From: Aplectana chamaeleonis
Taxonomy: Eukaryota; Nematoda; Chromadorea; Rhabditida; Cosmocercidae
NCBI GenBank assembly: GCA_029168955.1
Contig: JAPDOI010000376.1
Coordinates: forward strand, 271,001 to 335,000
Direction of reading: 5' to 3'
Length of the DNA stretch: 64,000 bases
Position numbers and translations under genes: made by a program. The notes beneath the pieces were generated by a model, which was given only the letters and a program-made list of their open reading frames with translations, searched no databases and was not told the DNA's origin. Positions 1 through 13,100 of the stretch are shown in pieces (the first letter of the stretch is position 1; each line of letters begins with the position of its first letter).

Positions 1-190
1 CCCGCGGGTGGTGGCCATCGTGTATCAACACCCATGAGGAGGCGGGAGAAACGGGGGAGGAGCGATGTTCCTGATTGGACGCAACAGCCGGGGGCCGGGG
101 CTAGCCCGTGTTGCGTCCAATCAGGAACCCCGCTCCTCCCCGTTTCTCCCGCCTCCTCAGGGGTGTTGATATACGATGGCCACCACCCGA
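1..190. repeat. Foldback (hairpin) element at window edge
   Basis: Inverted repeat with arms 1-88 and about 110-190 and a GC-rich loop near 89-109. The arms match over their whole length with only a few mismatches (for example TATCAACACC against GGTGTTGATA). The left arm may continue outside the window. No coding potential. It looks like a non-autonomous foldback or MITE-type element. Bases 190-690 contain no gene I can support. Confidence 0.75.
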
Positions 191-695
191 ATCCCGCTGA
201 TTCTCGTCGCCTGCGCTCTGCCCCATCGGCGGCGGCCGCAGTCCCCATCCCCCTATTGCCTATTTCGTAGCGGGAATAGGTGGCGCAATGGACAGCCGGA
301 CGCAGCGGGAATCACCCTGACTCAGTCGGTTTTTGACCAAGTCTAACGGGGGCCTAAAGAAGCAGTCGTCCTTCGTAGCAACGCAGCCACGGGATGCAGC
401 ACAAACAAGACTTCAGATCTAGTGAGATTGCACCGTATCCATGATACAGTGTACAGCGAATGGTAAAATTAAAGGAAACACAAAGGCAAAAAGACAAATC
501 TGGAAGGGATGCACAAGGTGAAAGTTCAAATTCTCAACTGACAAAAAATGATATGGGTATCTTGAATCCTGAATTGACGTAGATAATATATCTAGGAAAG
601 AATAAAATGAAAACACTTGAGCATATGAATAGTGCCACTCCGGAAACGGCATCTGCTGGCTTCCTACCATATGCAGCACGGATGACGGCGCTTAC

Positions 696-1193
696 CTGTC
701 TGACGGAATCACTACACGAACTGTCGCGTTCTTGATCATCTGTAGCAGGTTAAATTCAAATTTGTTTCATAAACGTTTCGATGAAATCTTCACAAAACGA
801 GTGGTTCAAGTGAGTTAAAGAGGATATGCACAAAGAGAGTTTACAGCAATTCGGGAGGGCATGCAACACTTACTACGCATGAGAAACAAGTTACCTGGTT
901 GTAGGCTTCGAGTTGTTCGCCCTCCAAGTTCAAGGGCTCGCCATATTCGGGTAAAGCGCCATACTTCTCCTTATACGCCGTAAGCTAAAAAAAGCCGTAA
1001 CACTATTAATGGGGTCCCTTTCGGAGATTACAAACATCACGGAATGATCGAATTCAATAAAAAAGACTAAAGCGTGTAGATTGCAGAGCACAAAATTACT
1101 CACATCCCTCAGCAGAGGTTTGGCGTTGAAAGGCAGTTCAGTGATGGGATCCGGAGCGCTCAGTTCTAGCAGCGGGGGAGGTACGAAGAATGG
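696..1193 (-). CDS. U2SURP: U2SURP/SR140 exon cluster downstream of the RRM
   Basis: Three exons: 1104-1193 (30 codons, PFFVPPPLLEL then LPFNAKPLL), 895-984 (30 codons) and 696-739 (14 codons plus two bases, ending ATVRVVIPSD). Introns of 119 and 155 bp separate them. PFFVPPP joins in phase 0 to the RRM exon ending VVPAQ at 8120, as in human SR140 where the RRM is followed by a PxYIPP segment and LPFNAQP. The next segment should be the SURP domain; no convincing exon for it is seen between 1 and 690, so it probably lies beyond the window edge. Confidence 0.78.
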
Positions 1194-4100
1194 CTGCAAG
1201 TAGATGAAGCATTTTAATAAGTGAGAATATTGTTTTCACAAAAATGCAGAAGCAGTGAACTTTCACTAATACAGTAGGCATTTTAAATGTGACAAAAATT
1301 TCCAATCTTACCGCGCCTATATATGGTTAGGTCCGTGGCTTGCTTCCTCAAGAAAAATTTAAATTCAAACTGTGGCAGGCACGGCGGTTTAAATCTCAAC
1401 AGCGGATGGCCGATATGTACCAGCCAGCCGCCGATGCGATTTAAACCACCGCGCAGATCCGAGATGCTCAACCTACGCGTGGTGGATCTGTGGAGTCGAC
1501 TACCAAGATCAAGAAGACTCATCAAACGGGTATCAACAACTCCACGAGGAGTTTTTCTGTATGTGAGTGCAAATGGCTGGCTGCTGCACTCCTTCGTATT
1601 CTGTTGTTACGAGCTGGCATTGAGTGGAACCCGGGACCGAGAAGCAAGACTCCACGTTATCCCTGTCTTCACTGTGGATTATCTGCTCAACATGCAAGCG
1701 TTCAGTGCGGTGGTTGCCCCGGCTGGGTACATCTCAAATGTTCGGGGTTAACCAGCTATAATGACTATACTGATGCTTACTGTTGTATATCTTGCTCTAA
1801 CTCTCCCCCTAGTGTTCCTCTTCATAGTCTAGACATTTTTCAACTTAACATCAATGGCCTGCGTGCCAAACTTGCTGAACTCACATTGTACATTGAACGC
1901 TTTCATCCAGATGTCATCCTCCTTCAAGAGACAAAACTTAGCTCAACATCCTCCCTACCCCGTCTCCCCGGTTATACATCGTACCACCTTCCCCGCACGT
2001 CCCATGGTGGTGGCGTTTCTACATTTGTAAAATCCTCCAAACCCTCCCACCTTATTCCTATTCCTAATCATAATGTTGTAGAATGTATCGGTGTTCATGT
2101 TGTATTGCAAAGTTGCCCTATGGATATTGTTAATATTTAAATTCCCCCTTCCTCCTCATGTCCTAATTCGTTTGACCCCACTCCATTTTTACATTCTGTA
2201 CACTCTGCCCTCCCTTCATCTTCTGTTGTAATGGCTGGCGACTTTAATGCTCACTCTCCATCCTGGTTCTCCTCTCTAGAACCTGATGACAGAGGTGAAC
2301 TACTAGAGCTTTTAGCGGAGGACTGTGACCTTGTTGCCATTAATGAGGACGCCCCCCACTCGCCTTCCTTCCACGGGCAGGCCGTCCTCACCGGATATCA
2401 CATTTGTCTCATCTTCCCTTGCTGTATCCTGTAACTGGTCTACTGCTGTAGTTATGGCCAGCGATCATGTACCCATATGCGCATCATTGGATTTGTCTAT
2501 CAATAGTCATCTTGCACCCTTCTCTGGCTCTCGTAGCAAACTGTATACCAACTATCGTAAGGCTAACTGGGTCAAGTTTAAGGAGGTGTTACTCAGTCGG
2601 GTAGCCTGCTATCCGCTTACCGGCTCCGTTCATGAGAAGGACAAGTTCATCGTTGACGCCATATGCAGTGCCTCCAGATTCGCAATTCCTACAGGGCGTG
2701 TGAGAACGTTTCATCCCAACGTTCCCAAGGATGTTCTGGAGCTGATCGAATTACGGGAAGAGAAACGCCGAGCTGATCCTGCGGATCCCAGTATTCAACA
2801 ACTATCGGATGAGATCACCAAAAGGCTTATTGATTACAAGCGGACGCGGTGGATGGAGTTCACTGAATCTTTGAATTTCTCAACTGATGCAAAGAAGACC
2901 TGGAGCATTCTTAAGCGGTTGTCTGGGAAGAAATTGGCAGCGGACCGCAACATGCTTGAGTTTCCTTCGGGGAAATTTGAGTCCGGCTTTAGGGCTGGCT
3001 GTCGACTTGGAAAACACTTTGCTTCAGCGACGTCCCGCCGTGATCAATCCAACAGGCTCACTCTTCGGTCTACAAGGAAGCTCAGCCGACAAGATGTACC
3101 TGCCATAACTGCCTCTGAGATGTCTTCCCTCATCAAGTCCATGAAGAGCTCGAGAGCCGAGGGACCCGACGGCGTGCCAGCCGTCAATCTCAAGCACTTG
3201 CCGGAACAGTTCCTTGAATTACTTCGTGATCTAGTCTACTCGTCATTCAGCTCAGGTGTCATTCCCGCTAGATGGAAGCAAGCAATTGTTCTGCCGATTC
3301 TCAAGCCTGGCAAACCAGAAGATCAAGCAACTTCGCATCGACCCGTCTCCCTTTTGTCCCCTATTGCTAAGTAAGCGGAGAACTTCATTAACCCGCACCT
3401 CCAAGAAGCACTACGTCATGACGTGCATCAACATGGCTTCAAGAAGACCTTTTCTACCATCACGGCACTCACGTCCATCACAGAACACATAATTGTTGGC
3501 TTCAACATGAAACCTCCAGCTGGTAGAAGTATAGCCGTGGCGGTTGACTTAACCGCTGCCTTCGATAACGTCAGTATCCCGCTGCTGTCCAAAACGATCC
3601 TGGACTCTACTATTCCTGACTGGTGCAAAAGATGGACAGATAACTTTGTCAAAAATCCTTCCATTCGTGTGAAATTTGATGGACACTTATCGAAGTCTGT
3701 GCCCCTGAAGACAGGCGTTCCACAAGGAGGAGTTTTATCTCCCAGCCTGTTTTCTTTGTATCTATCTTATGTGCCGAAGCCGTCATCAAACATCCACTTA
3801 TGCCTATATGCGGATGACATCACTATTATTTGTACTGACCCTGTAATCGATCGAGCCACTGCAGAAATGAATAAATACCTCTTCAGTCTGGCTAAGTTCC
3901 TGGAATCGAAGCAGCTAAAGGTCTCTCCAACCAAGTCCAGCGTTACTTTGTGCACTACAGAGACTGCCGAACACAAGCTGCATCCCAAGGTTCTTTGGGA
4001 AGGAAATATGCTGCCCTTATCAAAACACCCTCGTCTACTTGGTGTATTCCTGGGCCCGTCACTGTGTTTTCATGAAAACACACGTATTCGAGCTGCTGCT

Positions 4101-7100
4101 GTCAACACAAGTAACAACACTCTACGTTCGCTGGCAGGCACTACATGGGGCAGCTCTAAGGAGAACTACCTGCAGGGCTATGGTGCAGCCGGTGCTGGAA
4201 TATGGAGCCCCAATTTGGTCAAGACACCTGTCGAAAGCCTCTTGGAGCAAGCTTCAGCGTGCGCAGAACACTGCTCTACGCGTGATCACTGGATGCCCTA
4301 AATCCACACCGGTACCTCATCTACATCAAGAGTGTTCGCTACTACCTGTAAAGCAGCATTGTCAACTCCAGTCGCAACAGTTCCATGTTGGCATTATAAG
4401 GAATTCCACACACCCTAATTTCCCATTACTGTCATCTGGTCAACATTTCCGACATATTCGCTCGCCACTTCATTCTGCAGTCTCTGTCTTGGATCGTCAA
4501 CGTTGGGCGACGTCGGAGCTCGATCGCGTCAGATTACTGCAAATGGAGCACACCCGATTCGTCAGAGAATACCTTTCCAGTACTCCCCTAAATCCAATAC
4601 TTGGTGACGTGCCCCCCCCCCCGATCGATGGCAGCGAATCGGACCTGCCCAGACGTACACGCGTCATCCTGGCAGGTCTACGTTGTGGACACTCCTAATA
4701 CCTCAAGGCCTTCGTCCATAAGAGCGACTCGTCGATCCCTGACGAATGTCCCGACTGCCACAACCCAGGGCATGATTCATTTCATTTATTTTCATGTCCT
4801 GCAAATTCGTTTCATTTATCTTCATGTCCTGCAAGGCCGACTTCTCCAACAGTTATGGATATGTGGAAGAACCCGTGCGATGTGGCTGCCTTTTTACACC
4901 TATGAGGAGAAGCTCTATGTGGCCGATAAGAAGAAGAAGAAACCACCGCGCCAGCAGCGGTTTGAATTTGAATGTTTTTCTTGAGGAAACAAGCCACGGA
5001 CCTAACTATGTATATGCGCGTGGCTGACCATTTTTTGTAGTCTGTTCGTTTCATCATAACTCTCAAATGGCCCGAAGTTTCGAAGCGCAAAATGGTTTTT
5101 GAAACAAATGGTGAGCGAGAGCCTGAAGGGTCCCCGACTTTTCACAGAACTGATCGACTTCAGTAATTGTTGCTTCATCCCGCAGGCGACCATGGAGAAT
5201 TTCTCCAATAAGGTCATTTTGAGGCAGAGGGTGCGCGCTTGAGAACTTACCATAGCTGGATTCCTTGGATCCTCTATTAAAAGAACGCCGGAACGAATCG
5301 CTGAAATAAAATTCTGGGGCAGGTTAGTGTTCAAAATAACTGCATTTGCGAAACTTTTTTCATTTCTCTGACGGCGTCCAGGCGCGAAACTGAGTACACA
5401 TAAGTGCCCCTGAAAATTTTCTATCGATTTGTAGACATACAATTGTACTCTTCTAGAGAACCGATGAAATTGATAGATTTTGTTGAAAATCAATGAAAGG
5501 GGCGAAATTCGATAAAAAAATCCTCAAACGCACTTGCCCAGAAAGTCGGCCGCCTAGATGTCTTCAGGAAATGCAAAATATAATGAACATGTCGATGCCC
5601 ATGAATCAATGGAGCCCACATACGAATTTCGGCAACCTGCTCTCGCGTTATTTTAGTGGTGGATACAAGGACTTCAACTATTATACGTTTTCAAGCAGAC
5701 ACCATCTACCTCGAAATGACCCCATTGCAGCAGTTCTCCACGTTCACGTGCAAAAAGTAGGAATAATCAATGCAGGTGTCTATTTATTTCGAACGAAATT
5801 AGGGGCCCCCTCAGCCTTCTGCCCACCATGTACTTCAAAAACGATTTTACACTCCGAATTCGGCACTTTTTGATAGTCTCATAGAGAAAAAAGCAGAAGA
5901 TGTAAGGCGATTATGCACGCACATATGCCAAACGGGATCAGATTTGAAGTCTTGCCACCACATTTAAAAAGCACTCCGAACAACTTTCTAATCCAAGGAT
6001 ATATTAGGGCATAGTAGAAGTTGTTTCTAACTATAAGTAGTCTACGAATGATGAACACTATACACTCTAGGTGTACAGTCGGCAAGACACGCACTGATGC
6101 TTTTAGTTCCCTATTAACGGTTGGCGCAAACTCGATGCACAGCTGTTATAACGTACGCGCACAGAGTTTGTACTAATCTTCAATGGGGAACTAAAAGTAT
6201 CAGTGCGTGTCTTGCCGACTGTACACCTAGAATGAGGACAATTCGAAGGATGCGTTTTATGAGGAACTCAATACGTTGCTGGCCAGGATACCTTGTCGAC
6301 ATGCTGTTGTCGTGGGGATTGACGCAAATGCGAAGATGGGACTTGATCAGGAATCCGAAGTACTCGGTGAATGGTTCTACCCAGTGGAGCAAACATCGGA
6401 CAATGGCTACCGCCTTGTCGACTTTTGTGAACGCAGTGGTCTGATTATTGCATCGACATTCAAGAGGAATCATCGCCGCCATCAGCTTACGTGGCAGGGA
6501 CCAACCCAGCTATCTCCAGAAGAGCAGCGGAAGCGGAAGATGACAACTTTGAAACTACAGCTCGACTATGTTCTGACGAGGAATATTCCAGTATCGAACA
6601 TTCGAAGATCTAGAGCTGTGTGGGATGTCGCATTCGATTCGGATCACCGTCCTGTTCTGTTGAACTTCTCTGCGAGGATTCATAAGAGGAAGCGAGGGGC
6701 TCAGCCTCTCCAGAGGACTGACATGACAAGTCTCAGAGATGAAAAATGCAGAAGGAATTTTCGAAAACGCGTTTCTATTCATATCGGAGTACGGACGAAG
6801 AAGAAACTTTGCGACGCGGATTCTTTTGTCAAGTGCATATAGGACTCCCGGTTGTACAGCCTAAGAAGAAGTTCGCCTACGTATCAGAGGAAACGACGTC
6901 TACTTACAACAGGGTATGTGCTCTCCGAACTGCAGGAAACTTCGTGGAGGAGAAGCGTCTGAGGAGGAAGTTGCGTCGGCAGCTTCAAAGTGACCGCGAA
7001 CGAGAGTGGACGTGTAGAGCTAAGGAGTTCGAGAAGGCTTGGGAGGAGAAGAATCCAAGGAAAGCCTACACGTTGCTGCGACAGTATAGCGGAAAGATGA

Positions 7101-10100
7101 AGAGATGTTCTCCTGTCTTGAACACTACCAATATATGTATATGTATATGTTTATTACACTCACTTAAGGCAAATGCGTGATAATACAACGAAGATATGGA
7201 GAGAAGACAACGTTATATCAACTAAACCAGGGAAAAAAGGCAAAAACCAACCAAATAAAAAGATATGGAGAGAAGACAACGTTATAGCAACTAAACCAGG
7301 GAAAAAAGGCAAAAACCAACCAAATAAAAAAATAAAATGGAGTTTCAGATGGTGATGCGACGCTGCCAATACGGAAGGATTACTTCAGTTCATTACTGAA
7401 TCGTCCAGCGCCATCTGACACCAACGCTTGACACAAGGGAAGTGCCAACATCTCCCAACGCCATCTCAAGCGGCAACGAAAGGTCGTCTTCGTTTTTTCA
7501 GGCATATTTTAAGAACACCGCCAGATCGTCTTGCTCAGCACGCTCTGTGGATGTTTCCGAGTCTGTCTGGAAACAGGGCCGCCTGGACGTAGGCGAAAGT
7601 TTTGGACAGATGTGGTAAAGGAGGATTTGAAATCACTCGGCATTGAAAGGCAATTCAGGCGCGATGTTTTGCTTCGCAGGAAGTGGAATAGCAACCAATG
7701 GATGGATTGTGTTCAAATTGTGGCTGAGGACCGTGACAAATGAACACGGCTGACTACTATGACGGCACACCTCGGTGAAGATGTGGAATGACCGCGTCAG
7801 GCGAAAGCCAACCGATTAAGTCAAGTAAGTCAAGTCACGATTCACATAAAATAATACTACTCCATTTTTGTCAATTTCTGATGATGAAATTCCACCCATC
7901 CTTCTCTCAAGAATTGATTCAAATCCTATGAGCAGTGTTCTAGATGTTGCTTCACTCTATTACTTTTCATAAAGAACGAAACACCACTACAGATTTGGAG
8001 CAAAATCGACCATGCAGGAAGGATGCAGAATGTTCAAAATCTCTCCTAGTACCCATTTTCCGCAGAGTTGAAAAAAAAACCGAAATGTCGGAAAGAGGCT
8101 AATATGAGGAAAACGCTACCTGAGCGGGGACTACAATGGGTTTAGCAAAAGACATTCTGATGGGTTCTCCTCGGATGAAGAATCCCGTCAGTTGGGCAAG
8201 TGCACGATCCACATCTTCCCTTGACCTAAAAATGGCCGAAAATCGATCAACAGAATCAGTGAGGAAATCATGAAAAAGATTAGACTTACATGAACGCGCA
8301 AAAACCGCACAAATGATCACGCCTTTTCTCCTCTTCGGTGCGAGGAAATAATATTTTAGCCGACGCCAAGGGACCGAAAGAGCCGAACGATTCAAACAGA
8401 TCTTCCATTGTCATCTAAAGGACAAAATGAACTTAAAAACACTAACTCATCGCAAATTTATACACCTACGTCGAGAGGTAGGTTACTGATATATAGATTT
8501 GTTGTGTATGGATCATCGTCGTATTCTCCGCTTCCCATATATGGTTTGTCAAGCGCTGGGGCAATCCTGAAAATATGAATATGATAAGACTCGTGAGTAG
8601 CCAGCATTACGAATGATCTCAGACTTGTCAAGCGCTTCAGTATCGACCCCAAGTTCAGCTCTCAAATGGTCTCGCAGTCCTTTACGTTGATCTCTCTCCT
8701 GTTGAACCCTGAAATAAAAATCTAAATCATCAACACATGCTTTCTACTTCTTTCAAAATCTTATTCAAAGTCTGAGTGGGGAGAGCTTGAGCTGAAGAAA
8801 CCTCTTCAATTCCTCTTTGAAAGCTTCCAGATTGCTAGTCTTGCTCTTCTGAACAGTTTTTCCAGCACCAGGCCGAGGAGGTCGTGAAACCGGCCGACTT
8901 GCACTAGACGGAATAACTTGTGGCGGCGGACCCTTACCCTTATGCGCTTCCTCTAGCATACGACGAGCCTAAATCATAGAAATTCAAAGGAAAAAGGTGA
9001 AAGTTATTATTAACGCCATCCTTACCTTCTCAGCTGCTAATCTTTTCGACTCTTCAAACGAGTTTCCACTAACTGGAAGATTGCGTTGGATTTGGACGAC
9101 AGGCTCCGGTTTATACAGTTGCTTAGGACTGCTCACTACAAGGAGAGGTATCATAAGCTTGAGGAAGACGATTGCGACATTATTCAATGACAATAACGGG
9201 TTGACCACACCCTTTACCGAGTAACCCAGCGTTAAAAGTTGTTCTCGGAGGATGTTGATGACTATTACGTTAAAATGCCGCGTTTTCCTAAGCTCTTAGA
9301 CCTGAGACTAAACTCAATTAGAAAATCCAGCTTTGTGCGAAACACTCCTGGGGCGGCATGCATTAACGCTGCGAAGGTCAGGGAGCCGCTCCGCGTCCGA
9401 TGCGCGCAGCGTTGAGCCACGGGACGGCCCGGAAATCATGGCGTATACTAGTGTGCCGTAGAGTTTGCAGTGGAAAGTACATTTACGTCCGCGATACACT
9501 AATATAAGCCACGCATAGGACGCGGAACGGCTCCTTGACCTTCTTCGAAGCGTTCATGCATGCCGCCCCTGGTTTCGAGAGTGTAGGGAAACCCCGAGTT
9601 GGTGCAAAGGCCAAAAGTTGGACGCGGACCAGTTATCAGGCACTGGTGGTGGCAGTCACGGCCGTAAGATCACACTAAACCGGCTACCGTAGTAGCCACG
9701 GCGTTGGGATAGGATGTCAACATTTTGTCGACAACGGATGTGCTCCGTAAGGACAACTCGATGGGTGCTGTCCAGAAATATGATTGCATCCGCGCGCACT
9801 CTACTCGCGTCAATCTCGGTTCGCTGGCGCATTCTCAGCTCTAGCACATTCTTTGCCCTAATGCTGGTAAGCTGCAAACAGAAAAAAAAATTGAGTCGCT
9901 CAATTCAATTCAATTTGGCGACAATGATGAAGCGTATGATTAAGAGGTAATTAAAGTGAACGATACATTCTCCCCCGTTTTTCCAGTAACCAGTGGTGTA
10001 TAGTATACTTGTTCCGAATCGAATAATCGGATGAGTATCCGACTGTTTCAGTCGGATAAAAAAGTCGACTTTTTATTCGACAAGTCGGTTATTCGAAAAA

Positions 10101-13100
10101 GTGCGATATCCGACTACAGTCGAAAAGTCGAATATTCGAAAAAGTGCGATATCCGACTACAGTCGAAAAGTCGAATATTCGAAAAAGGGCGATATCCGAC
10201 TACAGTCGGAAAGTCGAATATTCGAAAAGGTGTGCTATCCGACTACAGTCGAAAAGTCGAATATTCGAAAATGTGTAATATCCGACTATAGTCGAAAAGT
10301 CGGATATTCGAAATAAATTCAATCTGGAACAAGTATACTGCATAGTTTACATGTTCCGAATCGAATAATCGGGCGAATATCCGACTGTTTCAGTCGGACA
10401 AAAAAGTCGACTTTTTATTCGAAAAGTCAAATATTCTAAAAAGTGCGATATCCGACTACAGTCGAAAAGTCGAATATTCGAAAAAGTGCGATATCCTACT
10501 ACAGTCGAAAAGTCGAATATTCGAAAAAGTGCGATATCCGACTACAGTCGAAAAGTCGAATATTCGAAAAAGTGCGATATCCGACTACAGTCGAAAAGTC
10601 GAATATTCGAAAAAGGGCGATATCCGACTACAGTCGAAAAGTCGAATATTCGAAAAGGTGTGATATCCGACTACAGTCGAAAAGTCGAATATTCGAAAAT
10701 GTGTAATATCCGACTATAGTCGAAAAGTCGGATATTCGAAATAAATCCCATCTGGGACAAGTATAGTGTATAGTGGATCTATCTACGGCAGGGACCGATG
10801 CACAACCCCTGCCGCCGGCACTGGTGGGCGCGCTGCGCATCGAGGTAGGCGCCCGGTAGAAGGGCATCGATTGATTGCCGGCCGCACAGCTGATCGGCAG
10901 CAACACATTTTCCTCTTTCTCATCCCTCTTCTGCTTTCTCCTCTCATCTTTCTACCTATCTCCTACTTTTCTGTTTCTCCGTTATACGCTAAGTGTTCTA
11001 ATTCCCTATGCGTTTGATTCACGTGTCTTCGTCAACAGACTACGTGATGTTCAAACTCTTTAATCCAAATTCTTTTTTTTTTCAGGTTAATATTCCATCG
11101 CACAGGCATTTGGAACACTAAGTTAATAATGGAGAAACAGAAAAAGTATGAGATGAGATAGAAAGATGGAAGGAGAAAGCAGAGGAGGGATGAAAACGAG
11201 GAAAATGCGTTGCTGCTGGTCAGCTGTGCTGCCGGCAATCAATCGATGCCCTTCCACCAGGCGCCCACCTCGATGCGCAGCACGCCCACCACTGCCGGCG
11301 GCAGGGGTTGGGCATCGGTCCCTGCCGGCAGGGGTTGGGCATCGGTCCCTGATCCACTATACCGCAGGGTGGAGTGCTATCTCATATTCTTTTTATTAAT
11401 TACACTTCAGAAAATCCGGACCTGGTTAACAACTTTGGTGTATCATGTCAAATGTTTGCTGATGATATAAAGATCTATCGGAACATTTCCAAACATGAGG
11501 ACAACTTGGCTATAGAGTCAGCTATCACTGCTATTGTTGAGTGGTCTGTCAAATGGAAACTTCCGCTATCAGCACCGAAATCCGCTATCCGCTAGCAGTT
11601 TGTATGCAAACCCCTTCAAATACAGAGCTGGCAGGTCATACACCCACATCACAAAAAATATGCCTCCAGGGCTGCCATTGAGTCAATTTAAAGCACGTGC
11701 TAAAAAGATCCTGTTGGATTTTGAATCCTAGTTTTTCGAGATGATCCGCTGCTTCTGCTTTCATGGTTATGAGCATATGTTGAAGCATTTCTGTTACAGT
11801 TGATCCTCGTTATAATTTTTTTCTCACATTTGCCTTTAGCGGATGTAATAAACTTATAAAAACTAAATGTTTACGCCTTGGTGAAATTGATTGTGTACCT
11901 AGGTACAATTCTTTCCTTGGTCAGGTGCAAATAGAAGCCGTCAACTCTGCGCGATCTGGGTTTCATCATTGACGGAAAGCTTGACTTCACAGAACATTGC
12001 GAATCCATTGCTAAAAGATCTGAAAGGGTGGTTCACAACATTTTTAAGTCTCTCTCCACTAAATCGGAAACGCATCTGTTGACCGCCTATAAATCATATG
12101 CTTGTCCCATACTTGAATACGGTACAACGGTTTTTAGCCCTCAATTCCAATACAGCATGAAAAGAATTGAGTCAGTGCAGAAAAGTTTCACCAGAAAACT
12201 TTGGATTCGACTGCATAGTTATGACTACACCACAATCCCTTCAGCTTCTGATCGCAATACTATTTTTAAGTTGTCTTCTCTCGCCCTGCGCAGAAGGCGC
12301 TACGAAAAAAAAAAGCTACCGGTTATGCAAGGAGCCCCCCCCCCCCCAATAGAACATCTTCACGCGGAGGCCTGCATATTGCCAGTCAAGAAGCATTGTG
12401 GACTCCAGGCACAGCAGATGTATATTAATGTTCTGAGATAGCCGAATCATCCGACAAAGAGAATCCTGAAACCCATTAGAGAGAGGTCGATTGGGACGCC
12501 GTTCGCCAATGCTCCTCGTATAGTTGATGCACAGAGATGGGCCGACTCCAACATGGAAAGGCTTCGTCTTCTGCGTGAGGAGCACACCCAGTTTGTTCGA
12601 GGATATCTAGCGAAGGCGGCTGTGAACCCTATCTTAGGAGCAGTGCCGCCTCGGGTTTGCGAGTTCGAGTCTCAACTCGGCAGACGAGCCAGATGTGCTC
12701 TTGCCTCGCTGCGCTGTGGTCACTCTATACTGCTCATGTCTTACGTCAACAAGATCGACAGCAGCCGACCAGACGCATGCCCGGACTGCGGTGCTCCTGG
12801 ACACGACACGGCGCACTTGTTCATGTGCCCGAAGAGACCTACTTCCTTAACCACAATGGACCTTTGGACGAATCCTTTGAAGGCCGCCCAGTTCCTCAGC
12901 CTATGACAAAAACCACTTTGAGGTTGCAGAAGAAGAAGAAGCCCTGTATTTGAGTGTTGCATGGCACTGGAGCCATCAACCAGGGTTGAGCAGGCCGTTG
13001 TGGGAATTGTTGTCGCGGCTACGAACCGCCCCCAAATTTTCATTTTTTTTTTCAAAAAAAAAAATCCCAAAATTTTACAACCCCCTCCCGGAAGCCCTCG

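Noticed and set aside
419..679. Minus-strand open frame of 86 codons next to the last visible U2SURP exon
   Set aside because: It lies after the donor at 695 and shows no SURP-domain sequence, so it is treated as intron.
4812..5090. Minus-strand frame across the right arm of the inverted repeat
   Set aside because: It is explained by the repeat arm; the same peptide stretch appears from the left arm.
5879..6094. Short minus-strand frame before the 6.07-kb hairpin
   Set aside because: It overlaps the hairpin arm and has no conserved features.
10031..10719. Repetitive open frames of 70-90 codons across the 43-bp arrays
   Set aside because: They arise from the tandem unit reading through in shifting frames (43 is not a multiple of three) and lack start or splice context.
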